Shown here: positions 39,618-47,787 of the stretch, in pieces
How positions within the stretch are numbered: the stretch's first letter is position 1
Layout of the letters: the number at the start of each line of letters is the position of its first letter
Assembly (NCBI RefSeq): GCF_001654985.1
Contig: NZ_LXEU01000081.1
Location: 1 to 64,000 of the forward strand
Source: Kluyvera georgiana ATCC 51603
GTDB lineage: Bacteria; Pseudomonadota; Gammaproteobacteria; Enterobacterales; Enterobacteriaceae
Reading direction: 5' to 3'
DNA length: 64,000 nt
Notes under the pieces: generated by a model
What the model was told of the DNA's origin: nothing
Databases searched by the model: none
Seen by the model: the letters and a program-made list of their open reading frames with translations, nothing else
Position numbers and translations under genes: made by a program

Positions 39618-40382
39618 TCACTCGGCGAGATAGCGGCGAATGGCGCGCAACACGGCGTCCGGTTTTTCGGCGTGAACCCAGTGACCCGCACCGGCAATCA
39701 CGTGCGCTTTCGCCTGCGGGAACTGCGCCAGCAGATCGTCACGATAGGCTTCGGTGACATACGGTGAGTTACCGCCGGGAATAAACAGCGCAGGGTGTTC
39801 CCAGGCGGGAATGGTTTCCCAGCCGACGATGTGAGGATATTGCTCCCACAATACCGGCACGTTAAAGCGCCAGGCGCCGTCAACAAATGACTTCAGCAAA
39901 AACTGAATCACGCCTTCTTCATGCAGATACTCGCGCATCACCGTGGCTGCCTGCTGGCGCGTGGCGACGCCCGCGCTGGTGACGGCATTAATCGCGGCAA
40001 AAATCTCATCATGACGGCGCACGTGGTAATCCACCGGCGCAATATCGATAGCCACCAGGCGGTCGATGCGCTCCGGGGCCAACGCGGTCAGCGCCATCAC
40101 CGCTTTACCGCCCATTGAATGGCCGATAAACGTGGCTTTCTCAATCTGGTTGGCGTCAAGAGTATCGAGCAGATCCTGCGCCATGGCCGGATAGCTCATG
40201 TCGTCGGAACGCGGCGACAAACCGTGGTTACGCATGTCGACCTGAATGACATCGTGATCGGCAAGCAGGTCACGGGCCAGAATGCCCAGGTTATCCAGGC
40301 TGCCAAACAGACCGTGGACCAGAACGATGGGGGAATTATTGTGCAGGTTTTGTGCAGATTGCGCTCGGAAATTCAATTTCAT
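39618..40382 (-). CDS. ybfF: YbfF, alpha/beta-hydrolase esterase
   Basis: YbfF is an esterase with activity on acyl-CoA or acyl esters in vitro; its natural substrate is unknown. The 254-residue protein has an oxyanion loop VLVHGLFGSLDN at the N-terminus and the nucleophile elbow GHSMGG near residue 88. The final histidine is in GAGHWVHAEKP near residue 235. It is divergent from seqA. Confidence 0.95.
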   Translation of the reverse strand: MKLNFRAQSAQNLHNNSPIVLVHGLFGSLDNLGILARDLLADHDVIQVDMRNHGLSPRSDDMSYPAMAQDLLDTLDANQIEKATFIGHSMGGKAVMALTALAPERIDRLVAIDIAPVDYHVRRHDEIFAAINAVTSAGVATRQQAATVMREYLHEEGVIQFLLKSFVDGAWRFNVPVLWEQYPHIVGWETIPAWEHPALFIPGGNSPYVTEAYRDDLLAQFPQAKAHVIAGAGHWVHAEKPDAVLRAIRRYLAE

Positions 40383-40564
40383 AGCAAAGTTCTTTTTTTC
40401 GCATTGTCGGGTTAGGGTATCATGTTCAACATTCTAACGCTCAGGGGCAAGTGAGGAACTCATCCGAATTTTGCCATGCCCCTGGTTTGGCGCTACCCGC
40501 TGTTGGGTTTTGACTTTATAATCCCAATGAATTGTATTCAGAAAAATTATCGCACCGGATTAAG

Positions 40565-41137
40565 ATGAAAACGATCGAAGTTGATGACGAGCTCTATCGC
40601 TATATTGCAGCCCACACTCTGCGCATTGGCGAGAGCGCGTCCGACATTTTACGGCGTATGCTGAAATTCTCCGCCGCTTCCCAGCCGACAGCCGTTGCTG
40701 CCGCGCCGGTCGTCAAAGCAGAACCGGTTGCCGCTCCGGCGCCCGCTGCTGCTCCCGTTGCTGAGGTGAAAACGGTTAAAACCGCCAAAGATAAAGTCCG
40801 TGCCATGCGCGAACTGCTGCTCTCCGATGAGTATGCAGAGCAGAAGAAAGCGGTAAACCGCTTCATGCTGGTGCTGACCACGCTGTACTCTCTGGACAAC
40901 AATGCGTTTGCTGAGGCAACCGAATCCCTGCATGGCCGTACCCGCGTCTACTTTGCCGCCGATGAGCAAACGCTGCTGAAAAACGGCAACCAGACGAAAC
41001 CCAAACAGGTTCCGGATACGCCATACTGGGTCATTACCAACACCAATACGGGCCGTAAATGCAGCATGGTCGAGCACATCATGCAGTCAATGCAATTCCC
41101 GGCGGAATTGATTGAGAAGGTTTGCGGTACCATCTAA
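40565..41137 (+). CDS. seqA: SeqA, replication initiation sequestration protein
   Basis: SeqA binds hemimethylated GATC sites and sequesters oriC. The start is MKTIEVDDELYRYIA, the conserved N-terminus. An in-frame upstream ATG would add 11 residues. The product is 190 residues, about 9 longer than E. coli SeqA (181). The N-terminal oligomerisation domain (residues 1-35) and C-terminal DNA-binding domain (from KDKVRAMRELL) are conserved. The extra length lies in an Ala/Pro/Val-rich linker. pgm follows 38 bases downstream and is probably cotranscribed. Confidence 0.96.
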   Translation: MKTIEVDDELYRYIAAHTLRIGESASDILRRMLKFSAASQPTAVAAAPVVKAEPVAAPAPAAAPVAEVKTVKTAKDKVRAMRELLLSDEYAEQKKAVNRFMLVLTTLYSLDNNAFAEATESLHGRTRVYFAADEQTLLKNGNQTKPKQVPDTPYWVITNTNTGRKCSMVEHIMQSMQFPAELIEKVCGTI

Positions 41138-41175
41138 TACTGACAATCTAACCCTTGCATAAGAAGGACCAGGCA

Positions 41176-42816
41176 ATGGCAAACCATACCCGTGCGGGTC
41201 AACCCGCACAGCAGAGTGATTTGATCAACGTCGCTCAACTGACGGCCCAGTACTACGTGCTGCAGCCGGACGTGAGCAATGCGGAACACGCGGTGAAATT
41301 CGGGACTTCCGGTCACCGCGGTAGCGCAGGTCGTCACAGCTTCAATGAAAAGCATATTTTGGCCATTGCTCAGGCGATTGCTGAAGAGCGCGCGAAAAAC
41401 GGAATTTCGGGCCCATGCTACGTCGGAAAAGATACGCACGCGCTTTCTGAGCCTGCGTTCATCTCCGTGCTTGAAGTGTTAGCGGCGAATGGCGTAGATG
41501 TGATTGTGCAGGAAAACAATGGTTTCACGCCGACGCCGGCGGTTTCCAACGCTATCCTGGTGCACAACAAGAAAGGCGGCCCGCTGGCCGATGGCATTGT
41601 GATTACGCCGTCTCACAACCCGCCGGAAGACGGTGGTATCAAGTACAACCCGCCAAACGGCGGCCCGGCTGATACCAACGTCACCAAAGTGGTTGAAGAC
41701 CGCGCGAACGCGCTGTTGGCCGCCGATCTGAACGGCGTGAAGCGTATCTCTTATGATGCGGCGCTGGCTTCGGGTCATGTGAAGGAAGTGGATCTGGTGC
41801 AGCCGTTCATTGAAGGGCTGGCGGATATCGTCGATATGGCGGCGATCCAGAAAGCCGGTTTGACGCTGGGCGTTGATCCGCTGGGCGGCTCCGGTATTGA
41901 ATACTGGAAACGTATCGCTAAGCACTACAACCTGAACCTGACCATCGTTAACGATCACGTTGACCAGACTTTCCGCTTTATGCACCTCGATAAAGATGGC
42001 GCAATCCGTATGGACTGCTCCTCCGAGTGCGCGATGGCGGGCCTGCTGGCGCTGCGTGACAAGTTCGATCTGGCCTTTGCCAACGATCCTGACTACGACC
42101 GTCACGGTATTGTCACCCCGGCCGGGCTGATGAACCCGAACCATTATTTGGCGGTGGCGATCAACTACCTGTTCCAGCATCGTCCGCAGTGGGGCAAAGA
42201 GGTTGCCGTGGGCAAAACCCTGGTCTCTTCCGCAATGATTGACCGCGTGGTGAACGAGCTGGGCCGTAAGCTGGTGGAAGTGCCGGTCGGCTTTAAATGG
42301 TTTGTTGATGGCCTGTTCGACGGTAGCTTTGGCTTTGGCGGTGAAGAGAGCGCGGGCGCTTCCTTCCTGCGCTTCGACGGTACGCCGTGGTCGACCGATA
42401 AAGACGGGATCATCATGTGCCTGCTGGCGGCAGAAATCACCGCCGTTACCGGTAAGAATCCGCAGGAACACTACAACGAGCTGGCTGCACGTTTCGGCGC
42501 GCCAAGCTATAACCGTCTGCAGGCGGGCGCGACTTCCGCACAGAAAGCGGCGTTGTCTAAGCTTTCTCCTGAGATGGTCAGCGCCAGTACCCTGGCCGGC
42601 GACCCGATTACCGCGCGCCTGACCGCTGCGCCGGGTAACGGCGCGTCTATCGGCGGTCTGAAAGTGATGACCGATAACGGCTGGTTTGCTGCCCGTCCGT
42701 CCGGTACGGAAGATGCGTACAAAATTTACTGCGAAAGCTTCCTCGGCGCTGAGCATCGTCAGCAGATTGAGAAAGAAGCGGTAGAGATTGTTAGCGAAGT
42801 GCTGAAAAACGCCTGA
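41176..42816 (+). CDS. pgm: Phosphoglucomutase
   Basis: Pgm interconverts glucose-1- and glucose-6-phosphate. The start at [13 protein letters not shown], preceded by AAGGA, gives 546 residues as in E. coli. The active-site phosphoserine is in TPSHNPP near residue 146 and the metal loop is NDPDYDRHG near residue 304. The sugar-binding GEESAG and phosphate-binding RPSGTED are near residues 391 and 514. It follows seqA, the usual seqA-pgm order. Confidence 0.97.
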   Translation: MANHTRAGQPAQQSDLINVAQLTAQYYVLQPDVSNAEHAVKFGTSGHRGSAGRHSFNEKHILAIAQAIAEERAKNGISGPCYVGKDTHALSEPAFISVLEVLAANGVDVIVQENNGFTPTPAVSNAILVHNKKGGPLADGIVITPSHNPPEDGGIKYNPPNGGPADTNVTKVVEDRANALLAADLNGVKRISYDAALASGHVKEVDLVQPFIEGLADIVDMAAIQKAGLTLGVDPLGGSGIEYWKRIAKHYNLNLTIVNDHVDQTFRFMHLDKDGAIRMDCSSECAMAGLLALRDKFDLAFANDPDYDRHGIVTPAGLMNPNHYLAVAINYLFQHRPQWGKEVAVGKTLVSSAMIDRVVNELGRKLVEVPVGFKWFVDGLFDGSFGFGGEESAGASFLRFDGTPWSTDKDGIIMCLLAAEITAVTGKNPQEHYNELAARFGAPSYNRLQAGATSAQKAALSKLSPEMVSASTLAGDPITARLTAAPGNGASIGGLKVMTDNGWFAARPSGTEDAYKIYCESFLGAEHRQQIEKEAVEIVSEVLKNA

Positions 42817-42830
42817 TTGCACGAGTAAGA

Positions 42831-42858
42831 AAAAGGGAGCCAAATGGCTCCCTTTTTT
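42831..42858 (+). terminator. pgm terminator
   Basis: AAAAGGGAGCC-AAAT-GGCTCCCTTTTTT is a clear intrinsic terminator 15 bases after the pgm stop. Confidence 0.95.
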
Positions 42859-42932
42859 ATTGGCTCCGTGCTGCTACGGGGCCGGCATAAATGCCTTGCC
42901 GGGGCGACACACAACCAATAATCGTGGTCGTT

Positions 42933-42962
42933 GTAGGCCGGATAAGCGAAGCGCCATCCGGC
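42933..42962. repeat. Single REP element between pgm and potE
   Basis: GTAGGCCGGATAAGCG with GCGCCATCCGGC forms one REP unit near the potE stop, between convergent genes. Confidence 0.85.
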
Positions 42963-42977
42963 AACATCGGCACAGAC

Positions 42978-44294
42978 TTAACCGTGCTTATTCTTCAATT
43001 CAAACCGCGGTGAGACCAGCCCGTACAGCGTCCAGCCGAGGAACGTCATGATGGAACCGTACAGCATCGCTTCTTCACCGGAAGAGTAGAGCGCATAGAA
43101 GCTGTACATCGCACCAATAAAGGCCACGAAGTTGGCGATGCGCGCTTTATTCATCGGCACGTTAGCCATACGCTGGATAATGACCAGTGCCGCCATCGAC
43201 AGGATGTACGGAATAATGTTGGTCACCACCGCCAGGTTCACCAGCACGTTGAACTGATTATTCAGCGACGGGCTGATGGTCATCAGCGACAGCCCGGACT
43301 GAATCACCACGATCACCAGCATCCCCTTAACCGGCGCATCCGCCTTGCTAACCTGAGAGAACACTTTCGGGAAGTAGCCTTCATCCGCCGAGGATTTGAA
43401 TACCTGGGCGATAGTGAACTGCCAGCCGAGCAGCGAGCCGCAGCAGGACATGACCATCAGCGCCATGATCACTTTACCGACTTCCGGCGTGAACATTTGC
43501 GCGAAGGCCAGGCCGAACGGGGCGGTTGAATTAGCCAGGTCCATATTCGGCACAATCCCGGCAATCACGTTGGTGGAAACGATGTAAATCACCGCCGCCC
43601 CCAGCGTCCCGCCGAGCACGGCGATCGGTACGTTACGTTCCGGGTTTTCCACCACTTCAGCGTTGGCGCAGGCGGATTCCAGACCGAGGAAGGCCCACAG
43701 CGTCATGGCGATGGATGAACCGACCGCGCTAAAGAACGGCACGTGATGCGGGTTCCAGGACTCGACGTACATCGTCGGGCTGAACCAGAACCAGCCAATC
43801 ACGCACAGACCTACCACCGGGATAATGACGCCCCATACCGTGATGCTGCTGATCTGTCCGGTAATGCGCGCGCCGCCGAAGTTGGCAACGGTACAGATCC
43901 ACAGCACGCCGATGGTGGCGAGCCCAATTTGCACGGGGCTCAGTGCGGCACCGAAAAGCTCGGTGCCATAACCCACCGCCGAAATTGCGATCGCGACGTT
44001 GGCAATCAGCAGCGATACCCCATAGGTATAGTTGGCCATAAAGTTGCCCGACTTACCAAAGGCATACTCTGCATAGCCGCCCATGCCGCCGGATTTTTTA
44101 CTGAACATCCCGCATTTAGCGAAGGCCCAGGCCAGCGCCATAGAACCGACGGCGGTGACCAGCCAGGAGATAATGGAAATGGTGCCGACTTCAGCGAGCT
44201 TGGTGGGCAGCATGATGATACCGGAGCCCATCATGTTCACCATCGTCAGGATGGTGAGCTGAACAACACCCATTTTGTTGTTGGCTTTGCTCAT
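42978..44294 (-). CDS. potE: Putrescine:ornithine antiporter PotE
   Basis: PotE exchanges cytoplasmic putrescine for ornithine, completing the SpeF acid-resistance cycle. The 438-residue protein belongs to the APC superfamily with 12 membrane segments. The conserved first helix is MVNMMGSGIIMLP and a later motif is WAFLGLESACANAEVV near residue 200. Its start overlaps the speF stop by 4 bases (ATGA), so transporter and enzyme are coupled. Confidence 0.97.
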   Translation of the reverse strand: MSKANNKMGVVQLTILTMVNMMGSGIIMLPTKLAEVGTISIISWLVTAVGSMALAWAFAKCGMFSKKSGGMGGYAEYAFGKSGNFMANYTYGVSLLIANVAIAISAVGYGTELFGAALSPVQIGLATIGVLWICTVANFGGARITGQISSITVWGVIIPVVGLCVIGWFWFSPTMYVESWNPHHVPFFSAVGSSIAMTLWAFLGLESACANAEVVENPERNVPIAVLGGTLGAAVIYIVSTNVIAGIVPNMDLANSTAPFGLAFAQMFTPEVGKVIMALMVMSCCGSLLGWQFTIAQVFKSSADEGYFPKVFSQVSKADAPVKGMLVIVVIQSGLSLMTISPSLNNQFNVLVNLAVVTNIIPYILSMAALVIIQRMANVPMNKARIANFVAFIGAMYSFYALYSSGEEAMLYGSIMTFLGWTLYGLVSPRFELKNKHG

Positions 44295-46486
44295 AATTTC
44301 TCCCCTTTCAGCATCGCTGGCAGCGGCTGCTGAGGTTTAATCACGTTGCACCACACTTCTTTGCGACCGTCATGTTCCTGGATGTAAACCCCTTGCAGTT
44401 CTGGCGCAAATCCCGGCAGCAGGTTGATGCCTTCTTCCAGCGCTTTGAAGTAGCGCAGAACGGAATCCCCCCAGATTTCACCCGGGACAACGCACAGCAC
44501 GCCAGGAGGATACGGCAGGGCGCCTTCGGCGGCGATTTTGCCTTCCGCCATCGACAGCGGCACCAGATCGACCTCGCCGCGGATGTAGGCAAAGTTCGCT
44601 TCCTGCGGGTTCATGCTGACGCGCGGGAAGTGCGATTTGCGGAACATCTCTTTTTGCAGCTGTTTGACGTTGTGGCGGGCATAAAGGTTGTGCATTTCCT
44701 GGCACAGCTGGCGCAGGGTGTAACCGGCGTAACGATCTTTATGCTGACCGTAGAGCGACGGCAGCACCTCCTGCAGCGGCGCGTCAGATTCCAACAGCGT
44801 TTCGAAGCGCACCAGCAGCGCCACCAACTGTTGCAGCTTGGCCATATCTTCTGCCGGGGTGAGCAGGAACAGGATTGAGTTGAGGTCGCATTTTTCCGGT
44901 ACCACGCCGTGTTCACGCAGGTAGTTGGCGAGAATGGTGGCCGGCACGCCAAAGGTGTCGTACTCGCCATTAGCGTCAATGCCTGGGGTGGTCAGCAGCA
45001 GTTTGCACGGGTCAACGAAGTACTGATGCTCCGCGTAGCCTTCGAAGCCGTGCCAGCGTTCGCCCGGGACGAAGTGGAAGAAGCGCAGGTCATTGGCAAT
45101 CTGCTCGGTCGGCCAGGATTGCCACGGTTTACCGTCAATCTCGGCGGGGACAAACGGACGAATGTGGTGGCAGTTATCCAGAATCAGCTTACGCGCTTCG
45201 ATGCCGTTCGAGACGCAGTCCATCCACATATTGCGGCCCGCTTGTCCTTCGTGCATCCGCGCGTTGACGTCCAGCGCGGCAAACAGCGGGTAGAACGGGC
45301 TGGTGGACGCGTGCATCATAAAGGCGTTGTTGAGACGTTTATGCGGCACATAGCGCTGTTGACCTTTGATATGACTATCTTTTTTATGGATCTGTGAAGT
45401 CTGCGAGAAACCGGCCTGCTGTTTATGCACCGACTGGGTCACCAGAATCCCCGGGTCGTTTTCATTCAGCTCCAGCAGTAGCGGCGAGCAGTCGGCCATC
45501 ATCGGAATGAACTGTTCGTAACCTACCCACGCGGAGTCGAACAGGATGTAGTCGCACAGATGACCGATTTTATCCACCACCTGACGGGCGTTATAAATCG
45601 TGCCGTCGTAGGTGCCAAGCTGGATGACCGCCAGACGGAATGGGCGTTCGTTACGTGCGCGGTTTGGCGCCACTTCTGCCACCAACTCACGCAGATAGCC
45701 TTCTTCGAAGCAGTGGGCGTCGATGCCGCCGATAAAGCCGTACGGGTTACGTGCGGTTTCCAGGTAGACCGGTGTGGCACCAGCCTGCAACAGCGCGCCG
45801 TGGTGGTTGGATTTGTGGTTATTACGGTCAAACAGCACTAAATCTCCCGGAGTCAGCAGCGCGTTGAGCACCACTTTGTTGGAGGAGGAGGTGCCGTTGA
45901 GCACGAAGTAGGTTTTGTCGGCGTTAAACACTTTCGCCGCGTGCTGCTGAGCGATGCACGGCGCGCCTTCGTGAATTAACAGGTCACCCATTGCCACGTC
46001 GGCGTTGCACAGGTCGGAGCGGAAAAGCGTTTCGCCAAAATACTCGACAAACTGGTTCCCTGCCGGATGGCGACGGAAGAATTCACCGCCCTGATGCCCC
46101 GGGCAATCAAAGGCACTGTTGCCCTGGGCGACATAATCCACCAGCGCACTGAAGAACGGCGGGCGCAGGTTGACTTCGTACTTGTGGGCGGCGGCCTCCA
46201 GCTGACGGCCATAGAAATCGTTGCGGGTTTCATCGTGCTCGAATACCCCTTGAATGCGGGCAAGATATTCAGCCGGAACGATCTGATCTTTATTAATAGC
46301 AATAAATACCGGCAGGTTATAACCCGTCGCATCTATTTCATCGAGTTTACCGCATTCCACATCTTCAATAGATAATACGGCCGCCGCGACATCAATAAAG
46401 TGGGTGTCGCAGGTATTGATAATACTACGCTGGGTAGTAAAGCAGTCAGGGCATGAACGGCTTACGGCAATTTTTAATTCAGACAT
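44291..46486 (-). CDS. speF: Inducible ornithine decarboxylase SpeF
   Basis: SpeF decarboxylates ornithine to putrescine under acid and ornithine excess. The start at MSELKIAVSRSCPDC gives 731 residues, the E. coli size. An upstream extension of 26 codons runs through leader hairpins and is rejected. It is a PLP fold-type I enzyme with SVHKQQAGFSQTS carrying the PLP lysine near residue 355. Expression is controlled by the speFL leader peptide about 240 bases upstream. Confidence 0.96.
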   Translation of the reverse strand: MSELKIAVSRSCPDCFTTQRSIINTCDTHFIDVAAAVLSIEDVECGKLDEIDATGYNLPVFIAINKDQIVPAEYLARIQGVFEHDETRNDFYGRQLEAAAHKYEVNLRPPFFSALVDYVAQGNSAFDCPGHQGGEFFRRHPAGNQFVEYFGETLFRSDLCNADVAMGDLLIHEGAPCIAQQHAAKVFNADKTYFVLNGTSSSNKVVLNALLTPGDLVLFDRNNHKSNHHGALLQAGATPVYLETARNPYGFIGGIDAHCFEEGYLRELVAEVAPNRARNERPFRLAVIQLGTYDGTIYNARQVVDKIGHLCDYILFDSAWVGYEQFIPMMADCSPLLLELNENDPGILVTQSVHKQQAGFSQTSQIHKKDSHIKGQQRYVPHKRLNNAFMMHASTSPFYPLFAALDVNARMHEGQAGRNMWMDCVSNGIEARKLILDNCHHIRPFVPAEIDGKPWQSWPTEQIANDLRFFHFVPGERWHGFEGYAEHQYFVDPCKLLLTTPGIDANGEYDTFGVPATILANYLREHGVVPEKCDLNSILFLLTPAEDMAKLQQLVALLVRFETLLESDAPLQEVLPSLYGQHKDRYAGYTLRQLCQEMHNLYARHNVKQLQKEMFRKSHFPRVSMNPQEANFAYIRGEVDLVPLSMAEGKIAAEGALPYPPGVLCVVPGEIWGDSVLRYFKALEEGINLLPGFAPELQGVYIQEHDGRKEVWCNVIKPQQPLPAMLKGEKL

Positions 46487-46521
46487 TTTTCGACTCGTTA
46501 TTTTAGATAATAGTAGTCCCT

Positions 46522-46543
46522 CAATTTCTCGATGGAGAAATTG
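46522..46543 (-). promoter_or_regulatory. speF-proximal leader hairpin
   Basis: CAATTTCTC and GAGAAATTG form a perfect 9-bp stem with a GATG loop, 36 bases upstream of the speF start. It may affect access of ribosomes to the weak speF ribosome-binding region. The role is inferred. Confidence 0.5.
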
Positions 46544-46555
46544 ATATCGCCGGAT

Positions 46556-46604
46556 AAAAAGCAATACGATCCCGCTGATGATTAAATCAGGACATTGCTT
46601 TTTT
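46556..46604 (-). promoter_or_regulatory. Terminator-like hairpin in the speF leader
   Basis: On the minus strand AAAAAGCAAT pairs with ATTGCTTTTT, enclosing a smaller CTGAT/ATCAG stem. It lies between speFL and speF. The U run sits inside the stem, so it resembles an attenuator; reported control in E. coli and Salmonella also involves Rho. Confidence 0.5.
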
Positions 46605-46728
46605 CAGAATGTGGCAAACCCAACCGGTCCGGTGGCCGGCAGAAACAGGTTTGTCAGAGCGAGTGCTGGCAGCAGGCAAAGGCCTGTATTAGCAAGAAAT
46701 AACTGCGAGGCACCCGAAGTCGGGAGAC

Positions 46729-46833
46729 TTATCGGGCGTTAAAGAAGTGAAAGTCGAAACTATTACGGTGGGCAAACATCATAATATGCGTTGTCCGCCT
46801 TATGTGGGGCATCAATCGGTTATTGTTTTCCAT
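46729..46833 (-). CDS. speFL: SpeFL, ornithine-sensing leader peptide
   Basis: A 34-codon ORF preceded by a strong GGAGGT site. Its C-terminal part FAHRNSFDFHFFNAR is the conserved signature of the nascent peptide that stalls the ribosome on binding ornithine in E. coli and Salmonella. Stalling allows transcription to continue into speF. The N-terminal half (MENNNRLMPHIRRTTHIMM) also keeps the HIRR feature. It lies about 240 bases upstream of speF. Confidence 0.93.
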   Translation of the reverse strand: MENNNRLMPHIRRTTHIMMFAHRNSFDFHFFNAR

Positions 46834-47109
46834 TTCGTAGACCTCCGATGAATATCTTAAAGCGAGGTCATTTTATCTCCGGATAGACTTAAAACTGTGA
46901 GAATGATCAACAATGAGAGATCATTTATAAAATTATTCATTATTGATGAGCGACGAGCTAGGATAAAATGCTGGATTGTTTAAGTAATGTAAATAAATTG
47001 TGTTGATTATATATTTGAAAAGGTTTTAAAACCGTATTTTAATATTTTTCAGATTGAGTTGTTTCTGATAAAAATAAAAGCTGGCTATGTTGTAAATATG
47101 AATAACTAT

Positions 47110-47787
47110 TCACAACATGAAACGATAGCCAATTCCAGTTTCGGTTAATAAATGCTGAGGACGCGCGGGATCTATTTCCAGCTTCTGGCGAAGATGTCCC
47201 ATATAAATGCGCAAATAGTGACTATGCTCTACGGCATTGGGCCCCCATACCTGACTGAGGAGCTGGCGTTGGGTGAGCACTTTACCGGCGTTATTCAGCA
47301 GTACAGCCAGCAGGCGGAATTCAATCGGGGTGAGATGAATTTCTTCGCTGCCACGGGTAATTCGCCGTGAGGCGAGGTCAACGGTGATATTCGCAAAGGA
47401 GACGACGGGTTCATTGGGCTGGGCACCGGCATGGCGACGTAGCGCGACGCGTAAGCGCGCCTGTAGCTCGCCGATACCAAACGGTTTACTCAGATAATCG
47501 TCGGCACCGGCGTCCAGCGCCGCTATCTTATCGCTCTCTTCACTGCGCGCCGACAGCACAATAATCGGCACCGGGCTCCACTGGCGGATATCGCGAATAA
47601 AATCGAGACCATCGCCGTCAGGTAGGCCGAGATCGAGGATTACCAGATCTGGTTTACGCGTCGCCGCTTCCAGTAACCCGCGCTGGAGGGTTTCGGCATC
47701 AAAAACGCGCAGGTCTTCAGCTTCCAGTGCGGTACGCAGAAAACGGCGAATGGCGTGTTCGTCTTCAACAATCAGAACGCTGGTCAC
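47110..47787 (-). CDS. kdpE: KdpE response regulator
   Basis: KdpE activates kdpFABC when phosphorylated by KdpD. The 225-residue OmpR/PhoB-type regulator has the phospho-acceptor Asp52 in VILDLGLPDGDG and an N-terminal acidic pocket VEDEHA. The winged-helix DNA-binding domain covers about residues 125-225. The start is GTG, overlapping the kdpD stop by 4 bases (GTGA). Confidence 0.97.
   Translation of the reverse strand: MTSVLIVEDEHAIRRFLRTALEAEDLRVFDAETLQRGLLEAATRKPDLVILDLGLPDGDGLDFIRDIRQWSPVPIIVLSARSEESDKIAALDAGADDYLSKPFGIGELQARLRVALRRHAGAQPNEPVVSFANITVDLASRRITRGSEEIHLTPIEFRLLAVLLNNAGKVLTQRQLLSQVWGPNAVEHSHYLRIYMGHLRQKLEIDPARPQHLLTETGIGYRFML

Noticed and set aside
41479-42843. 454-codon minus-strand frame opposite pgm
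   Set aside because: It overlaps pgm almost entirely and also covers the terminator. It has no start signal or domain.
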